DNA of 64,000 nucleotides. Source: Symsagittifera roscoffensis. Lineage: Eukaryota; Xenacoelomorpha; Acoela; Convolutidae. Under the pieces are notes generated by a model. That model was not told where the DNA came from, did no database searches, and saw only the letters and a program-made list of their open reading frames with translations. Positions 43,217-55,539 of this stretch are shown here, one piece after another (within the stretch, counting starts at the first letter, position 1; each line of letters starts with the position of its first letter). The DNA is taken from the NCBI RefSeq assembly GCF_963678635.1, contig NC_087063.1, forward strand, positions 8,652,386 to 8,716,385. The letters run 5' to 3'. The translations under genes and the position numbers were made by a program.

Positions 43217-43740
43217 CAGGGGCAGATTTAGGGGCGAGGCGGACGCCCCCCCCCCTCAGGGATTCGACCCCTACCGACCCAAAGGGGGCTCTTTTTCCTT
43301 TTCCCCCACCTCACACGAGCTTCAATATATTAGTGTAACGAGTGGTTTTACGAGGTTGAGTATGAAGACCAAATATGTTTGTCGTGGCTTTATTAGTCGG
43401 TATGTAAACTTGCATTACAATCGGAGAATGTGTACAACAAATGTATATGTAAAAATTTGCAGGTGGGGGAAAAGGAAAAAGAGCCCCAAAGGGTTCCTTT
43501 TGTACTGTTTTGAGATATCCATATTTGGTGCCGGACCCTAAAAAATTTCTAAAGGCTACTTTAAAAATTTGAGGGGGGAGCGCGCGCCTTTTTCTTAAAA
43601 TTTTGCCTTCGGCGCAGAATATTTGACCAAAACGGTCTTTTTAGTGATTTGGGAAAGCTCGGAAAATCAATTTGGTCGACTTAAAAAAAAGGTCGACAAA
43701 ATTTTCAAATATTTTTGAAAATCCGCCACCCCCTCTGTTT
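43217..43740 (+). mobile_element. Truncated hAT-like element with nested hairpin
   Basis: Starts CAGGGGCAGATTTAGG and shares ACCCAAAGGG and AAAATCCGCC blocks with the intact element at 43965, but lacks the right end. Inside, GGGGCTCTTTTTCCTTTTCC (about 43286) and its complement (about 43470-43495) flank an inserted about 150-bp segment. Confidence 0.65.
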
Positions 43741-43964
43741 TTCAACGACAGGTCAGTAATTTCCCAACATAAATCCACATTTACCTTCTAAATGAAGTAC
43801 TTTACTTATAACCCTGACCCAGACATATTTTACAGCTTTGTAACTTTCTATCAGATCTGAAACGGCGATCATCATTGTTTAAATTAACAAGGCTCGATCT
43901 ACATTGAAATCCTTTCTGTCGCATTTGCATGTACCTAATACTTATCGTGACCAATCCTTTCCAC

Positions 43965-44398
43965 CAGGGGCGGATTTAGGGGGGGGGGGCGGACGCCCCC
44001 CCCCCCCTCAGGGATTAGACCCCCTGCCGACCCAAAGGGTCCCCCCTTTGATACTTTTTAAGAAATCCATTTTTTGCCGACCGACCCTAAAATTTTTCTA
44101 AAGGCGCCTTAGGCGCCAATATATACTAACTTTGAGGGGGAGCGCGCGCCAAAAAAACGCGATTTTTTTTGTCAAAACTTTTCAAAAAGTGCCTAAAAAC
44201 GGCTTTTTTGACCTGTTTTTTCAAAACCGGGACCTTTGGCAAAAATTTGGCAAAAACAGGGACCTTTTAGTGCTTTACGAGAGCTCAGAAAATCAATTTG
44301 GTCGACCTAAAAAACAAAAAAAAGGTAGTCAAAATTTTCGAAAATTTTTTGAAAATCCGCCCCCCCCCCCCCTCAAAAAAATCCTAGATCCGCCCCTG
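43965..44398 (+). mobile_element. Non-autonomous hAT-like transposon with 8-bp target duplication
   Basis: Ends CAGGGGCGGATTTAGG and CCTAGATCCGCCCCTG are near-perfect inverted repeats. Flanks CTTTCCAC (43957-43964) and CTTTCCGC (44399-44406) match at 7 of 8 bases, the expected hAT duplication length. Contains G- and C-runs near both ends and no transposase. Confidence 0.85.
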
Positions 44399-44879
44399 CT
44401 TTCCGCCTCAAAAGCATTCCTTTCTGCTTTTGGGGCGGAAATGACTGGAGCAGAAATGACTGCTTTTTTGGGCGGCAATGACTGGGAGCCAATATTTATA
44501 TCCTATATCCCTACTTAGTAAAATATAAAATAAAATATTAAAAATGGCTTCATATATCGGCTATACACCTCTGTTTGTTAGCATTATGAGATTGCTAAGT
44601 ATATATCTTACAAAAAAGGGTTTGTCAAAATTAATTAAGGTGAAGGGTCTTTGAACTTACTTTGCTCAAAATTGCTTAAAAAACTCAACGACGCGCTTTT
44701 ATCAAAAATTTCGATTTAAACGCTTCTTCCAATTTACACCAATCGTCCAATTTAAACTAATCGTCCAATTTAAACCGGCTCTTCTTATAACTTAAACCAA
44801 TCGAACTACCACATTTTTATTTCGGTTTTGCGAGTTTAGGCGGAGAAAGTAAGATTAAATAGAAAAAAAAACAACTTAC

Positions 44880-45090
44880 ACTTCTTCTATTGTATAGTTT
44901 TCTATGTAGGATACTCCATCAAGTAATGATTCGTCAAGGCAGCAGTACCATGTTGAGAGATCGTGCGTGTAGCAGTAATCGTCAAAAACCTGTCCCACCT
45001 GTTTTCTCTGGTTTTGAAACTGGGCATCAAAGAAGGATTTGGTGAAGCCATTCTGGCAGTCGTCTTTCTTCCGGGCGGGGTTGAAAGAGG
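44880..45090 (-). CDS. Cysteine-rich coding exon, possible N-terminal domain of the receptor-like gene
   Basis: Strong acceptor TCTGTTGACAG and donor GAAGT|GTAAGTT; 69 codons, entry after one base, exit with two. Encodes KKDDCQNGF, DDYCYTHDLSTWYCC and the sequon NYT. C-x9-C followed by an ENYTIEE strand resembles the first half of a class I cytokine-receptor D1 domain; the exon at 34469-34563 supplies a C-x12-C pair like the second half. A direct join is out of phase unless the donor shifts two bases (GAA|GTGTAA) or a small exon intervenes. It may belong to a separate secreted-protein gene. Confidence 0.6.
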
Positions 45091-45149
45091 CTGTCAACAG
45101 ATTTTAAGCACCATTGTTTCAAGCATGAACAGAAAACAAAAAAACACTG

Positions 45150-45930
45150 GCTTTTTGAATTTTCAGAACAATTTATGATTAAATTTTTCAATAAAACTAA
45201 CCCAATTTGTGAAAACTCGGTAAATTTTTCAGCCCTCAGGGAAATCTACACAGAGGCGAAGTTGCACTTCGCATACAAAAGTAAAAATATGACCGATAAC
45301 GCTACTGTGAAAAACTGAATGAGTAAAACTTTGAGACTACAAAATTTCTTGAGCAACGCACGCCAATTATGACGCATTAGCAAGACCAGTCAATTTGAAA
45401 AAAATTACCAACTAACATGCCTCAAAAATATAGTGGACGCATTTAAACTAGTAAACGAAAAGTTCATTAATAAGATCCGACCCTGTACCGGTTCGAACCC
45501 TCTTAATTTGTTGCGGGTCTACCTCTACGCTACAGATCCATGATACCTTGAAGCTTAAGTGCTATTTGTAATATAATTGTCTGTGTAAATATCCTTAGCA
45601 TTGGCTGTACTAAATAGCGGGTTATTGATCAAAATGAACACATTTTGTCGCAACAATTTTCGCGTCGCAACAATATTTGCGACTTAGGTTGAAAAAAAGA
45701 GAGTTCATAATATAACAAAAGCTTTTCTTATGTAAAAAATCAAAATTCATTTTCGAAATTAGAGGCCGACCACGCTTTTCCAGACATGCTGTTCGATAGT
45801 GTAGCTTGCCTTTTTTAACAAAGAAAAGGAATTGAACTTGAAAAGAAATCAAAAGTCATACAGGAAAAATTAAATTTGGGCGTGACTGCTTCCAAAAACA
45901 GCAGAAAAAAAAGCATCACGACCTATAATA
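45150..45930 (+). repeat. TATA-family dispersed repeat split by a SINE-like insertion
   Basis: The 5' part is at 45150-45230 (TTTGAATTTTCAGAACAATT, ACCCAATTTGTGAAAACT) and the 3' part at about 45730-45930 (TTCGAAATTAGA, CACGACCTATAATAG). The insertion spans about 45245-45720. Confidence 0.55.
45245..45720 (-). mobile_element. tRNA-derived SINE-like element with a different tRNA head
   Basis: Outer phrases (ACACAGAGGCGAAG at the left, ATTTGCGACTTAGGTTG at the right) match the other SINE-like copies. The tRNA-like part (45545-45488 on the minus strand) reads TAGCGTAGAGGT then GGTTCGAACC, unlike the Leu/Ser-like head of copies 1-3. The flanking stems do not pair as a functional tRNA. Confidence 0.55.
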
Positions 45931-45936
45931 GTCTTT

Positions 45937-46520
45937 ACACATAGGCGAAGCGGAGCTTCGCACCACTTGCGATACCAAACAAACATAACGAAACAGTCGA
46001 AAAATTTGAGAAAACTTAAGATAATGAAAGAAACAAGGTGAACCAAAACTTTCACAAGTCTCGATAAAAAACAACTAGTGAGAATAAGTGATAAAATAAA
46101 CTTTGAGAAAGAGGAGCTTCACACTAACATCTATCTCATTGAACTGACAATATCAGATTTGAGATGTTAGTTTTCGAGAAAAAACCGAAAAGATCCAAAC
46201 AACGGTCAAAAATAAGTAATTCGACTATTCCGAGCGCCATAACTTTGAGTGCAAAAAAACTTAGTCGCAGCCACTTTTGCAGGGAAGTTTTTGAAAACAG
46301 TATTATCCATTGAAACCAAAACTCGAGAGGTAGTTTTCAAGAAAAACGAAAAAAAAAATCAAAAATCTGGTCAAACTGTTCCCCATACTTTTTCGAAGGC
46401 CGTAGACAGGGGAAGTAAAAAATAACTATAGGCGAGTATGCAGACACACAACGAATAAGCGGTCTTTCAATTGATACTCCTTTTTTGAAAATCAAGAAAG
46501 GTTTCTGAGAAAACTAAAAA
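45937..46520. repeat. Repeat end plus reverse degenerate tandem copy
   Basis: ACACATAGGCGAAGCGGAGCTTCGC at 45937 is one of the best-preserved ends. 46140-46520 holds reverse copies of the about 190-bp family (GAGATGTTAGTTTTCGAG, GCAGGGAAG, CATTGAAACC). Confidence 0.45.
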
Positions 46521-46904
46521 TTTTGCAAAAAGTAGAAAAAATTCCAAAACGAAAAAGAAATTTCAACAAACAGATTGGTAAACATTCAACCAACTGAAAA
46601 AGTGTGGAGAACAGTGTTAAAAGAGTGTTGATCATAAAACGTCCCAAAATTAGATCATTAGGCCGTTGAAAAATAAGTCGAAATATATTTGGCCTAGGAA
46701 TGTTTTAAGCGAAACAAGTAAAACCAAGAAGGAAATATAAAGTCATGGCAAGTAAACTTACAAAATGAAGGCTTAATTCAAACACTAAAAACAACATAAA
46801 AAATCGCGCGTAGAAAAAATAATTTCAAGATGTGACAACGAAATCGACAACAGACAAGCAGACAAATAATTGGCCGAAATTTTTTTTAGAAGCCGAACAT
46901 ATCC

Positions 46905-47120
46905 TGTTTGAAAAAAAAGGTCCAGGCCAGACTCAAACCAAGGACCTTGGGCTTCCCAGACATATTCGTTTCCTCCAGGAACACTATGAAGTTTGAATAC
47001 ATAATGAAACAAGGTAGAGATGAGTCCAGACGAGTCCTCTGGACAAAGTTGTTTAAGGGGAAAAAGTCCAGTACCCGGTATTCACTTGCGAATCTCAGAG
47101 GAGCTATCAATAAGCCTTAA
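46905..47120 (-). repeat. tRNA-like SINE fragment
   Basis: Minus strand CTGGAGGAAACGAATATGTC...GGTTTGAGTC, similar to 54600-54690. Followed by GGGAAAAAGTCCAGTACCCGG, shared with the 63449 palindrome. Confidence 0.4.
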
Positions 47121-47129
47121 CAGTCATGT

Positions 47130-48680
47130 CAAAGGAAAGTCCATTTGTATTATCTCCCCACATTCCAGACTGTTATTTTGTTGAGCGAAGCTCTTTTTTG
47201 GCAACTCAAGACCGTATATATTTTACTATATTCACTATATTTTACTATAGTTTACTATATTAAATCTTAAAAAACGAATTGCCCTATTTACGTTTAGTAT
47301 TTCAATGAGCAAAAACTGAAACGTTAGAAGAAAACAAAAATGTATTTCCGAAAATTTTATATCACGTTTCAGACCCCTCCCCAAAATAAGACAAAACAGC
47401 TGATGCAAAAACTACAATAAAATCAAGCAATAAAATTTGCATATATACAAAAAACCTGTAAGCCAATAATTCACTCAGCAATACCCAATTTTTTTGATCT
47501 TCATACATAAAATTAGTCATAAGACAACTTACATTTATAACGTTCATAAAGTTAAGTGAAATTATACCGTACCAGAAATGGTTGATGAAATTAGTTCTTT
47601 TTCTAACCTTGACTGTCCTTTGATAAAAGATAGCAGAAGGCAATCGAGAGATAAAATTTCCGGCACATTTTGGAGTTGCTAAGTAGGTATTGCAAGGTAA
47701 TCAATGAGGCTCAATAATAAAAAAAATGCAATAAATATTGAGTATCATAAATAATGAATCAACATGAATCAATGAGGCTCAATAATTTAAAAAATTGCAA
47801 TAAATATTGAGTGTCATAAATGATGAATCAACAAAAGGCAGGATTTAAAAACATTATCAGTGAATACAACAAACAAGTCGCTCAATTATTTAGAACAGTA
47901 CAGAGCGCATTGAAAAAATAAAATAAAATGTTTTCTCATGCATAAACGCACTTTCGTCTTTTGCGGCCAGACAGTATTTGCAAAGTGCCATATCTGAAAA
48001 TAAAACAATTGAAAAATGTGATGACACCATTTAAAATGTCGACTAGAATGTGCAACTAGGCAATATTAAGCATTGACATCAGTAGTTCTAAGTTTGAACA
48101 AATGTTTTTAGCAGATTTTGATGGCTACTTATTTTAAAATCAGTAGAACATATATTTATTTAAAAAACTCTTTCACAAACAATTGTTTCTCAGATTATGA
48201 TAGATGCTAATTTTAAATCTGTCCAACGAATATAGCTATTACGCTTTCGGATGATGTATAAAAAGCCGAATCACCAAACCAAATTGAGTCTAAAAAAACT
48301 GTCAAACATCCAAAGAATTGGACCTTGTTAACAACGCCGATTTTCAGACGATGCTCAGACAGGTATAGATAAAAATCAAAATTAACATAGTAATATTCAG
48401 ATAAATTTCTTTAAAAAATGCTAAGATATGTTTCTCAGATTTTGCTCTTTTTATCAGATATTGTTAAGAACTCTTTTCAACGTCGATTCGGGTTTTGGCG
48501 AGGGTTACGGCAGCGGATCTAATTATTCTTTATGGATCGAGCAATGACATTTCAAACTACCCCAAAACATTTAAAAACGCAGTTTTTGTTGCTCTTGCTG
48601 CAGAAAATGGTTCAAACCAAGTGACTTATTTTTGAAAATACTTCAATTTCCAATTTCAAAAATCTGAAAACTAAACAAAC
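47130..48680. other. Gene-free stretch with a two-copy tandem repeat
   Basis: TCAATGAGGCTCAATAAT units at 47701-47768 and 47769-47836 (68 bp). No accepted gene. Confidence 0.45.
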
Positions 48681-48689
48681 TGAACCGAA

Positions 48690-48895
48690 CTTTAAACAGC
48701 AATTAATGATTTTAAGAAAACTGGATCAATAAAAAAAACTTTTTATTTCGCAGGAAATCTGAAAATTAAACGAAATGAACTGAAAAGATATCAAAAGTCA
48801 ATCCGCCAAAAAGCTAACTGCCTGTTGGAGCCTGAACAAACTTTAACTTTTCCTCAAAAACAATCATCACGGCCTATATAAGAGTCCATAAAGTT
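48690..48895 (+). repeat. TATA-family dispersed repeat, partial copy
   Basis: Ends ATCACGGCCTATATAAGAG, matching the end of the copy at 21112. Confidence 0.5.
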
Positions 48896-48899
48896 TTAG

Positions 48900-50055
48900 A
48901 CAGTTTACGAACACTGCAATTGTTGCTTATTGCAGAGACAAGACAGCTGATTATTTCAATAAAATTTAAGTTGAAAAGAGACATGAAATCTATCATGTTT
49001 ATAATCGGCTCTTTAGGTTACAGTGGCTGTTTCAACTCAAATGAGACGTCTGTTTGATATCCTAGCGTAATTGCAGGAAGATTTATCTGGCACAGACAGT
49101 TCTCAGTCATGAATAGCTTGATTTTTTTTGTTTCCTTTCACTTATTCACTTGCATTAAGATCGCCCAAGTAATGTCAAAAAAGCTGAATTGAAAACGCAT
49201 TATGAAAAAATTAAGGTTCCCAATTGGAGAAACGTTAGAACAAGCAAAACATTGAGAACAGATTGGCAAAACGCTTTAGCAGAATAGTCATGGGTTCTAT
49301 AAACATACCTCAGTATTTGTGAAATAAAAAAATTTCAAGTGAAGTGAATTCTCGTTACACTTATTTCGGAGTTCCGATTCGATTTTCTTTCGATTCCAAT
49401 TCTTTGAAACTCAAGTTACAACTCGAAGAAACAAAAAAACTTGATCAATAAAAACCAATGAAGAGGCAAAGCAGAGCTTCGCACCACTTGCGATACCACA
49501 TAAACAGCTCTGCCAGCTAGCAGACAAAAATGAAAGGAGAGCTCCTAAATAAAAAAAAATTATTGAGGGTTTCAGCAGTCAAATTTAAAGGCCGCACCTG
49601 CAAACCTTTTGAAATCAGCCCATGAAACTGCCGAGAAGTTTTTTTTTTTTTCAATCAAATTAATTGAAAAGTTTGGGAAAAACACTAAGAAAAACATATC
49701 TCGGAAAACAAAAGGATTTGAGCAATCATACTCGAAGGCGAGATTTGCAACACCCCATTGTACTCCGACAACACTACACCACAGGGTTGAAAAACTGGAG
49801 TTTTGTTTAGTTTTTTTTTAAAACAAAATCATTAAAAATCGCCATATTTCGGCTGATATAAGTTGTTTAATCAATCATGCTTGGTGGAGGGCAGACTTGC
49901 CATCCCTGGGTGTAACCTGACAGCAACCTACAGAAAGGTTGAGAATTTGAATTCTTGTTACTTTTTTAAATCTAAATAGGTTGCCCTGAAAAAGATTTAA
50001 TCCTATTTGATAGCGCTTGCTAATATCCATTGTAATTAACTTGGACAACGATTGG
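48900..50055. other. Intergenic, repeat fragments
   Basis: A well-kept repeat end (GCAAAGCAGAGCTTCGCACC) lies at about 49460-49500. No gene. Confidence 0.4.
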
Positions 50056-51864
50056 ATATTTCACACAGAGGCAAAGCTTCGCCTCGCAAATCCGAACACG
50101 ACAAAAAGCAGCCCATGTAAGTGCAATAAGAAAACTGGAAATACAACAGTTACTTAAAAATCGGTTACTTAAAAACCCATCGCGACCTAGAGATTATGAG
50201 TCTCACGCAACAACCTCTCAGCCACGGACGCTTAATAAATTGCAACCACTAGTCATAAAAAAGCATAGAAGACATGCTATGAAATTCCCGATACTACAGA
50301 TCGAGATTATAGCAAAAGTGCACCAAATATGTGAACACTTTCCAATTCAATGAACCTTTTATGTGCGAGTTAGGTTAGAAAAAAAACGAAGTTTCGTACT
50401 AATGCACTACGCTGGTGGCTAATGTAAACACCTCCAGAAATACGACTGAAGGAATTGTTAATGAAACAAATTAAATGAGAAGCGAAGCCGAGCTTTGAAT
50501 CTCTTACGATACAGCACAAACTTGCCGACAAAAAATTGGACTAAAATTGCTTGTTCTAACAGGAAAATTTGAAAGAAAACAGAGAAAAAGTAAATTATCA
50601 AATTTTTAACACTTCCGTCTTATTTTTTGTATTCGAAAAAGCCAATTAAAAAACAAGCCAAAAAAATTAGTGCGAAGCTTAAGAACTGCTGAAGCAGATA
50701 TACGTTGAGCCCGGAAAAAAAATCGTTTTCACAACCCCCACCCAAAACACAGAAAAAGTTTTTTTTGCTCATTAAATGCCGCAATAAAAAGCCAAAAGCC
50801 AATATCATATGCGTCTAGGCCTTTAAGCCCAAAAATAAAAAAACAACAATAAAAAATGAAATTCTAACGTAGCTATTAAATTTACAACCAACTAATAACG
50901 CAAAATTTCACCCAGCTAGCGAAAAGAAAACAAGACGAAAACCACTAATTCAAAACAGAGCCAAAAGAAAGTTGCAAAAGAGTCAAAAGGTGCATGGAAA
51001 GAGAAAACGACGAACTTGACTTTTTAAAATTATCACTTTCAAATTATATTTCAAATAAATATACGGCCTTTGAACTCCAAGAATAATTTCCGATAGAAAC
51101 GTTTTGATAAACTAACCTACTTTGTGAAAGCTGGATCAAAACGTATTTTTTATTCCGCCGGCAACTCTGAAAACTGAAACTTATCGTCGAAACTAGAATT
51201 TGATCACGTTGCTCGTGACCTTTACATGTTTGCTATTCGATAGTCGAGTTTGGCCTCGTTTAACAAAACAAATGAACTGAACAAAAAATCAATCAAGCCG
51301 CAATTGGAGCAGAATAAAATGCTCAGACTTTTCCGGAAAATAAGAAAACGTCACGGCCTACATTATAGTCTGATCTATGTTCATCGACTCATAAAAATTA
51401 TTTGCTGAAAATGCTGAAATATACATCTACAAAAAATTTTCAACAAAAAACTTGTTTCGACTGATCTTTAATATCAGGAGTTGAAAAACGAAACCAACAG
51501 CGATAAAAAAAAGCATTCAATATTATTTACTGAGTGGCCATTTAGCCGAAAAAACTTTGACGCCCGTTGAGCCAAAACAAATTAAACAAAAACTATTTTT
51601 GACATCGAAACATTGAGTATTTCGAATTTCTGAGCTTAATAGCTCAACTTTTTTGAGTATTACTCCTGAAACATAGAAAAAATATACATTTTTCTTTTGA
51701 AACGACGAGATATAGGATCACTAAGGCATTAAAACATCAGCCAAAGCGAAAACAAAAACGAACTTACTCAAAATTTGAGGTTCAAATTATAGAACGACTA
51801 GACGCGGTTGAAATAGCCTAGTTCATCGCAAGGGTAAACAATGATCTAGAATTCAAGTAAAACG
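50056..51864 (+). repeat. 1.8-kb tandem duplication, unit 1
   Basis: Begins ATATTTCACACAGAGGCAAA and ends AAGTAAAACG. Contains a short SINE-like element (about 50061-50430, tRNA-like GAGACTCATAATCTCTAGG on the minus strand), a second repeat end (50480), and a TATA-family copy (51050-51370). Nearly identical to 51870-53664. No gene inside. Confidence 0.93.
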
Positions 51865-51869
51865 CAAGA

Positions 51870-53664
51870 ATATTTCACACAGAGGCAAAGCTTCGCTTCG
51901 CAAATCCGAACACGACAAAAAGCAGCCCATGTAAATGCAATAAGAAAAACTGGAAAAACAACAGAGTTACTTAAACATCTGTTAAGATCGGATTCGATCT
52001 CCGACCCATCGCGACCTAGAGATTATGAGTCTCACGCAATAACCTCTCAGCCACGGACATTTAATAAATTACAAACACTAGTCATAAAAAAGCATAGAAG
52101 ACATGCTATGAAATTCCCGATACTACAGATCGAGATTATAGCAAAAGTGCACCAAATATAAGAACAATTTCCAATTCAATGAACCTTTTTATGTGCGAGT
52201 TAGGTTAGAAAAAAACGAAGTTTCGTACTAATGCACTACGCTGGTGGCTAATGTAAACACCTCCAGAAATACGACTGAAGGAATTGTTAATGAAACAAAT
52301 TAAATGAGAAGCGAAGCCGAGCTTTGAATCTCTTACGATACAGCACAAACTTGCCGACAAAAAATTGGACTAAAATTGCTTGGTCTAACAGAAAAATTTG
52401 AAAGAAAACAGAAAAAAGTAAATTATCAAATTTTTAACACTTCCGTCTTATTTTTTGTATTGGAAAAAGCCAATTGAAAAACAAGCCAAAAAAATTAGTG
52501 CGAAGCTTAAGAACTGCTGAAGCAGGTATACGTTGAGCCCGGAAAAAAAATCGTTTTCACAACCCCCACCCAAAACACAGAAAATTTTTTTGCTCATTAA
52601 ATGCCGCAATAAAAAGCCACAAAGCCAATATCATATGCGTCTAGGCCTTTAAGCCCAAAAATAAAAAAAACAACAATAAAAAATGAAATTCTAACGTAGC
52701 TGTTAAATTTACAACCAACTAATAATGCACTATTTCACCCAGCTAGCGAAAAGAAAACAAGACGAAAACCACTAATTCAAAACAGAGCCAAAAGAAAGTT
52801 GAAAAAGAGTCAAAAGGCGCATGGAAAGAGAAAACGACGAACTTGATTTTTAAAATTTTCACTTTCAAATTATATTTCAAATAAATATACGGCCTTTTTG
52901 AACTCCAAGAATAATTTCCGATTGAAACGTTTTGATAAACTAACCTACTTTGTGAAAGCTGGATCAAAACTTATTTTTTATTCCGCCGGAAACTCTGAAA
53001 ACTAAACTTATCGTCGAAACTAGAATTTGATCACGTTGCTCGTGACCTTTACAGGTTTGCTATTCGATAGTCGAGTTTGGCCTCGTTTAACAAAACAAAT
53101 GAACTGAACAAAAAATCAATCAAGCCGCAATTGGAGCAGAATAAAATGCTCAGACTTTTCCGGAAAATAAGAAAACGTCACGGCCTACATTATAGTCTGA
53201 TCTATGTTCATCGACTCATAAAAATTATTTGCAGAAAATGCTGAAATATACATCTACAAAAAATTTTCAACAAAAAATTTGTTTCGACTGATGTTTAATT
53301 TCAGGGAGTTGAAAAACGAAACCAACAGCGATAAAAAAGCATTCAATATTATTTACCGAGTGGCCACCCGGTGAGCCAAAACAAATTAAACAAAAACTAT
53401 TTTTGACATCGAAACATTGAGTTTTTCGAAATTCTGAGCTTAATAGCTCAACTTTTTTGAGCACTCCTGAAACATAGAAAAAAATATATTTTTCTTTTGA
53501 AACGACGAGATATAGGATCACTAAGGCATTAAAACATCAGCCGAAGCGAAAACAAAAACGAACTTACTCAAAAATTGAGGTTCAAATTATAGAACGACTA
53601 GACGCGGTTGAAATACCCTAGTTCATCGCAAGGGTAAACAATGATTTAGAATTTAAGTAAAACG
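51870..53664 (+). repeat. 1.8-kb tandem duplication, unit 2
   Basis: Collinear copy of unit 1 at an offset of about 1814 bp. Differences are single bases and small indels, for example GCCTCGC against GCTTCGC near the start. Unit 2 keeps a stretch (GATCGGATTCGATCTCC, about 51986) missing in unit 1. Both end at AAGTAAAACG. Confidence 0.93.
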
Positions 53665-55500
53665 ATGTTCAATTTGGTTTAAAAAACGTAGACGTTTCCC
53701 TAAATAACAATTAAAACCGTTTGCTTATACTCCTTTTCTCCTACTGAAGTTCATTTTCTCGAAGTTCACTCTCTCGAAATAGAGAAATTATGGAGTCAAT
53801 TTTTCAAAATTAGTACACTTTCGATGTAATGACTGAAACGAATGCACTGTTTATCGCCGATTTTAGAATATACCAATCAAACCAGTAAATAAAATCCAGC
53901 TTTTGCAAATTTTTTCACCTTTTTGAATAAATCCTGAATTCAGTGTTAAAGCTCAGCTTCATCCACTACCCTTGAAATTGAATCACCATAGGGGTAAAAA
54001 CGCAAGACACAGAGGCAAAGCGGAGCTTCGTATCATTTGCGATACAACTCAAGCAGAGTATTACAAGCTAGAAAACAGAGACGAAACAACTAAGTTATAA
54101 AGTTTTCTTTTGGAGTAAATAAAAATTTATTTTCAAAAAAAATAAGTGAGACAATACCAGCTTTATACACGCTTTTACTATTCATCGAGCGGCCACTGAG
54201 CCGAGAATAAGTGGGAAGCCTACCGTTAAGCCCAAACCAGAAAAAAAAACATAAGAAATTTATCGTCCTTAAAAACTTAGAGCGAATTAGTTTTTAAACT
54301 TTTAACTTTTGCACCACAACCGACCTGAATTAATTAAAAATGACCCAATTTTGTCTTTCAAACGACACAGAATTTGACTGAGCCGATAATGCATTAGCCG
54401 AAACCAGGTAGGCCGAATGATTTTTTTCAAGTAAAATATTTATGTAAAGCCAGTGCTGGTAAATTTTAAATTACCAGAGAAAGTCAAAAAAACTTGCAAT
54501 TACAGAGAAAGAATCCAAAATGTGTCACTTAGGCTGCCAAAAAAGCAGACAAGCAGAAGCCCGATAAAACAATTATCACGGAAAAAATTTCAGATTCATA
54601 CAAACGAAAAAAACAAGGTCCGGTCATGACTCGAACCCCTGACTAAAGGATGCCAAGTCAACTGCATTACCTCCAGACCAAATTGGGAGGAGACCGGAAG
54701 TTATAAAAAAGGTTCATTAATAAAGCAAGCTCAATTTGTTAGAAATTTGTAAGAAAAATTGTTTACGGGGGAAAAGTCTTGTTTTCGATTATGTGACCTA
54801 TGCTGTCGCAAGTGAAACAAATATGGAAACTCATAAATTGCTATATTTACTTTCAACATTTTTCTACACTTTTAGATTTCTGAGTTCCCTGAGGTACGTG
54901 CAGCTTGTTTTGGTATGTTGCAGAAAAAATTTAAACTTAATATAATCCGACTGAACTATGATTCCAAAAATTGACTGAACTATGATTCCAAAATTGACTT
55001 AACAATGACTCGAAAAAAAATCTCAACCATTTCAAGTATCTGGTCCAATTTTACCCGAAAATTTGAGTGAACTATGATTCCAAAAAACCTCAACCATTTC
55101 AAGTATCTAGTCTCATTTTTTACCTCAGCACAAAAGTTTAAAAAATCACAAAACTATTTAAGGACGAAATATATTTTTTCCAAAAGATCGTTTTCAGTTT
55201 ATATAATTGAACTGTTCAAGTTTCAAACCACATTTCTTAAGCAAAAAAAATCAAACATTTTCACCGCCTTTTCAATTCATCGCCTGATTGCTTTTTTCGC
55301 AAGCAACCAGTTTGAAAAATAAATCCAGCTAAAAAGTCGTGTTCCAATGAGAAAACACTAGCTACCGCATGTGTAATTAAATTGCTGACCTTAAAAGGTA
55401 ATTCCAATCAATACCAATCTTTTTTCAAATGATTGCAATTTAAAATTTCAAATTGGAACATTCAAGCATCAACAAACCAACACAATGAATTAAATTCAAA
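53665..55500. other. Intergenic, repeat fragments
   Basis: A repeat copy at about 54005-54460 starts GACACAGAGGCAAAGCGGAG. A tRNA-like SINE fragment (minus) is at 54600-54690, with TCTGGAGGTAATGCAG and GGGGTTCGAGTC. Direct repeats of TGAACTATGATTCCAAAA and CAACCATTTCAAGTATCT lie at about 54945-55110. No gene. Confidence 0.5.
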
Positions 55501-55539
55501 CCAAAATGACGCGTTTTAACATTCTTTTGCCTCCTATTG

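Noticed and set aside
43194-43541. 115-codon frame
   Set aside because: It lies across the truncated hAT-like element and its nested insertion.
45488-45545. tRNA gene
   Set aside because: A- and B-box-like blocks are present but acceptor and T stems do not pair and it is embedded in a repeated SINE-like element.
47362-47442. Signal-peptide-like frame (MQILLLDFIVVFASAVLS) that could start the receptor gene
   Set aside because: No usable donor in the phase required by the exon at 44880.
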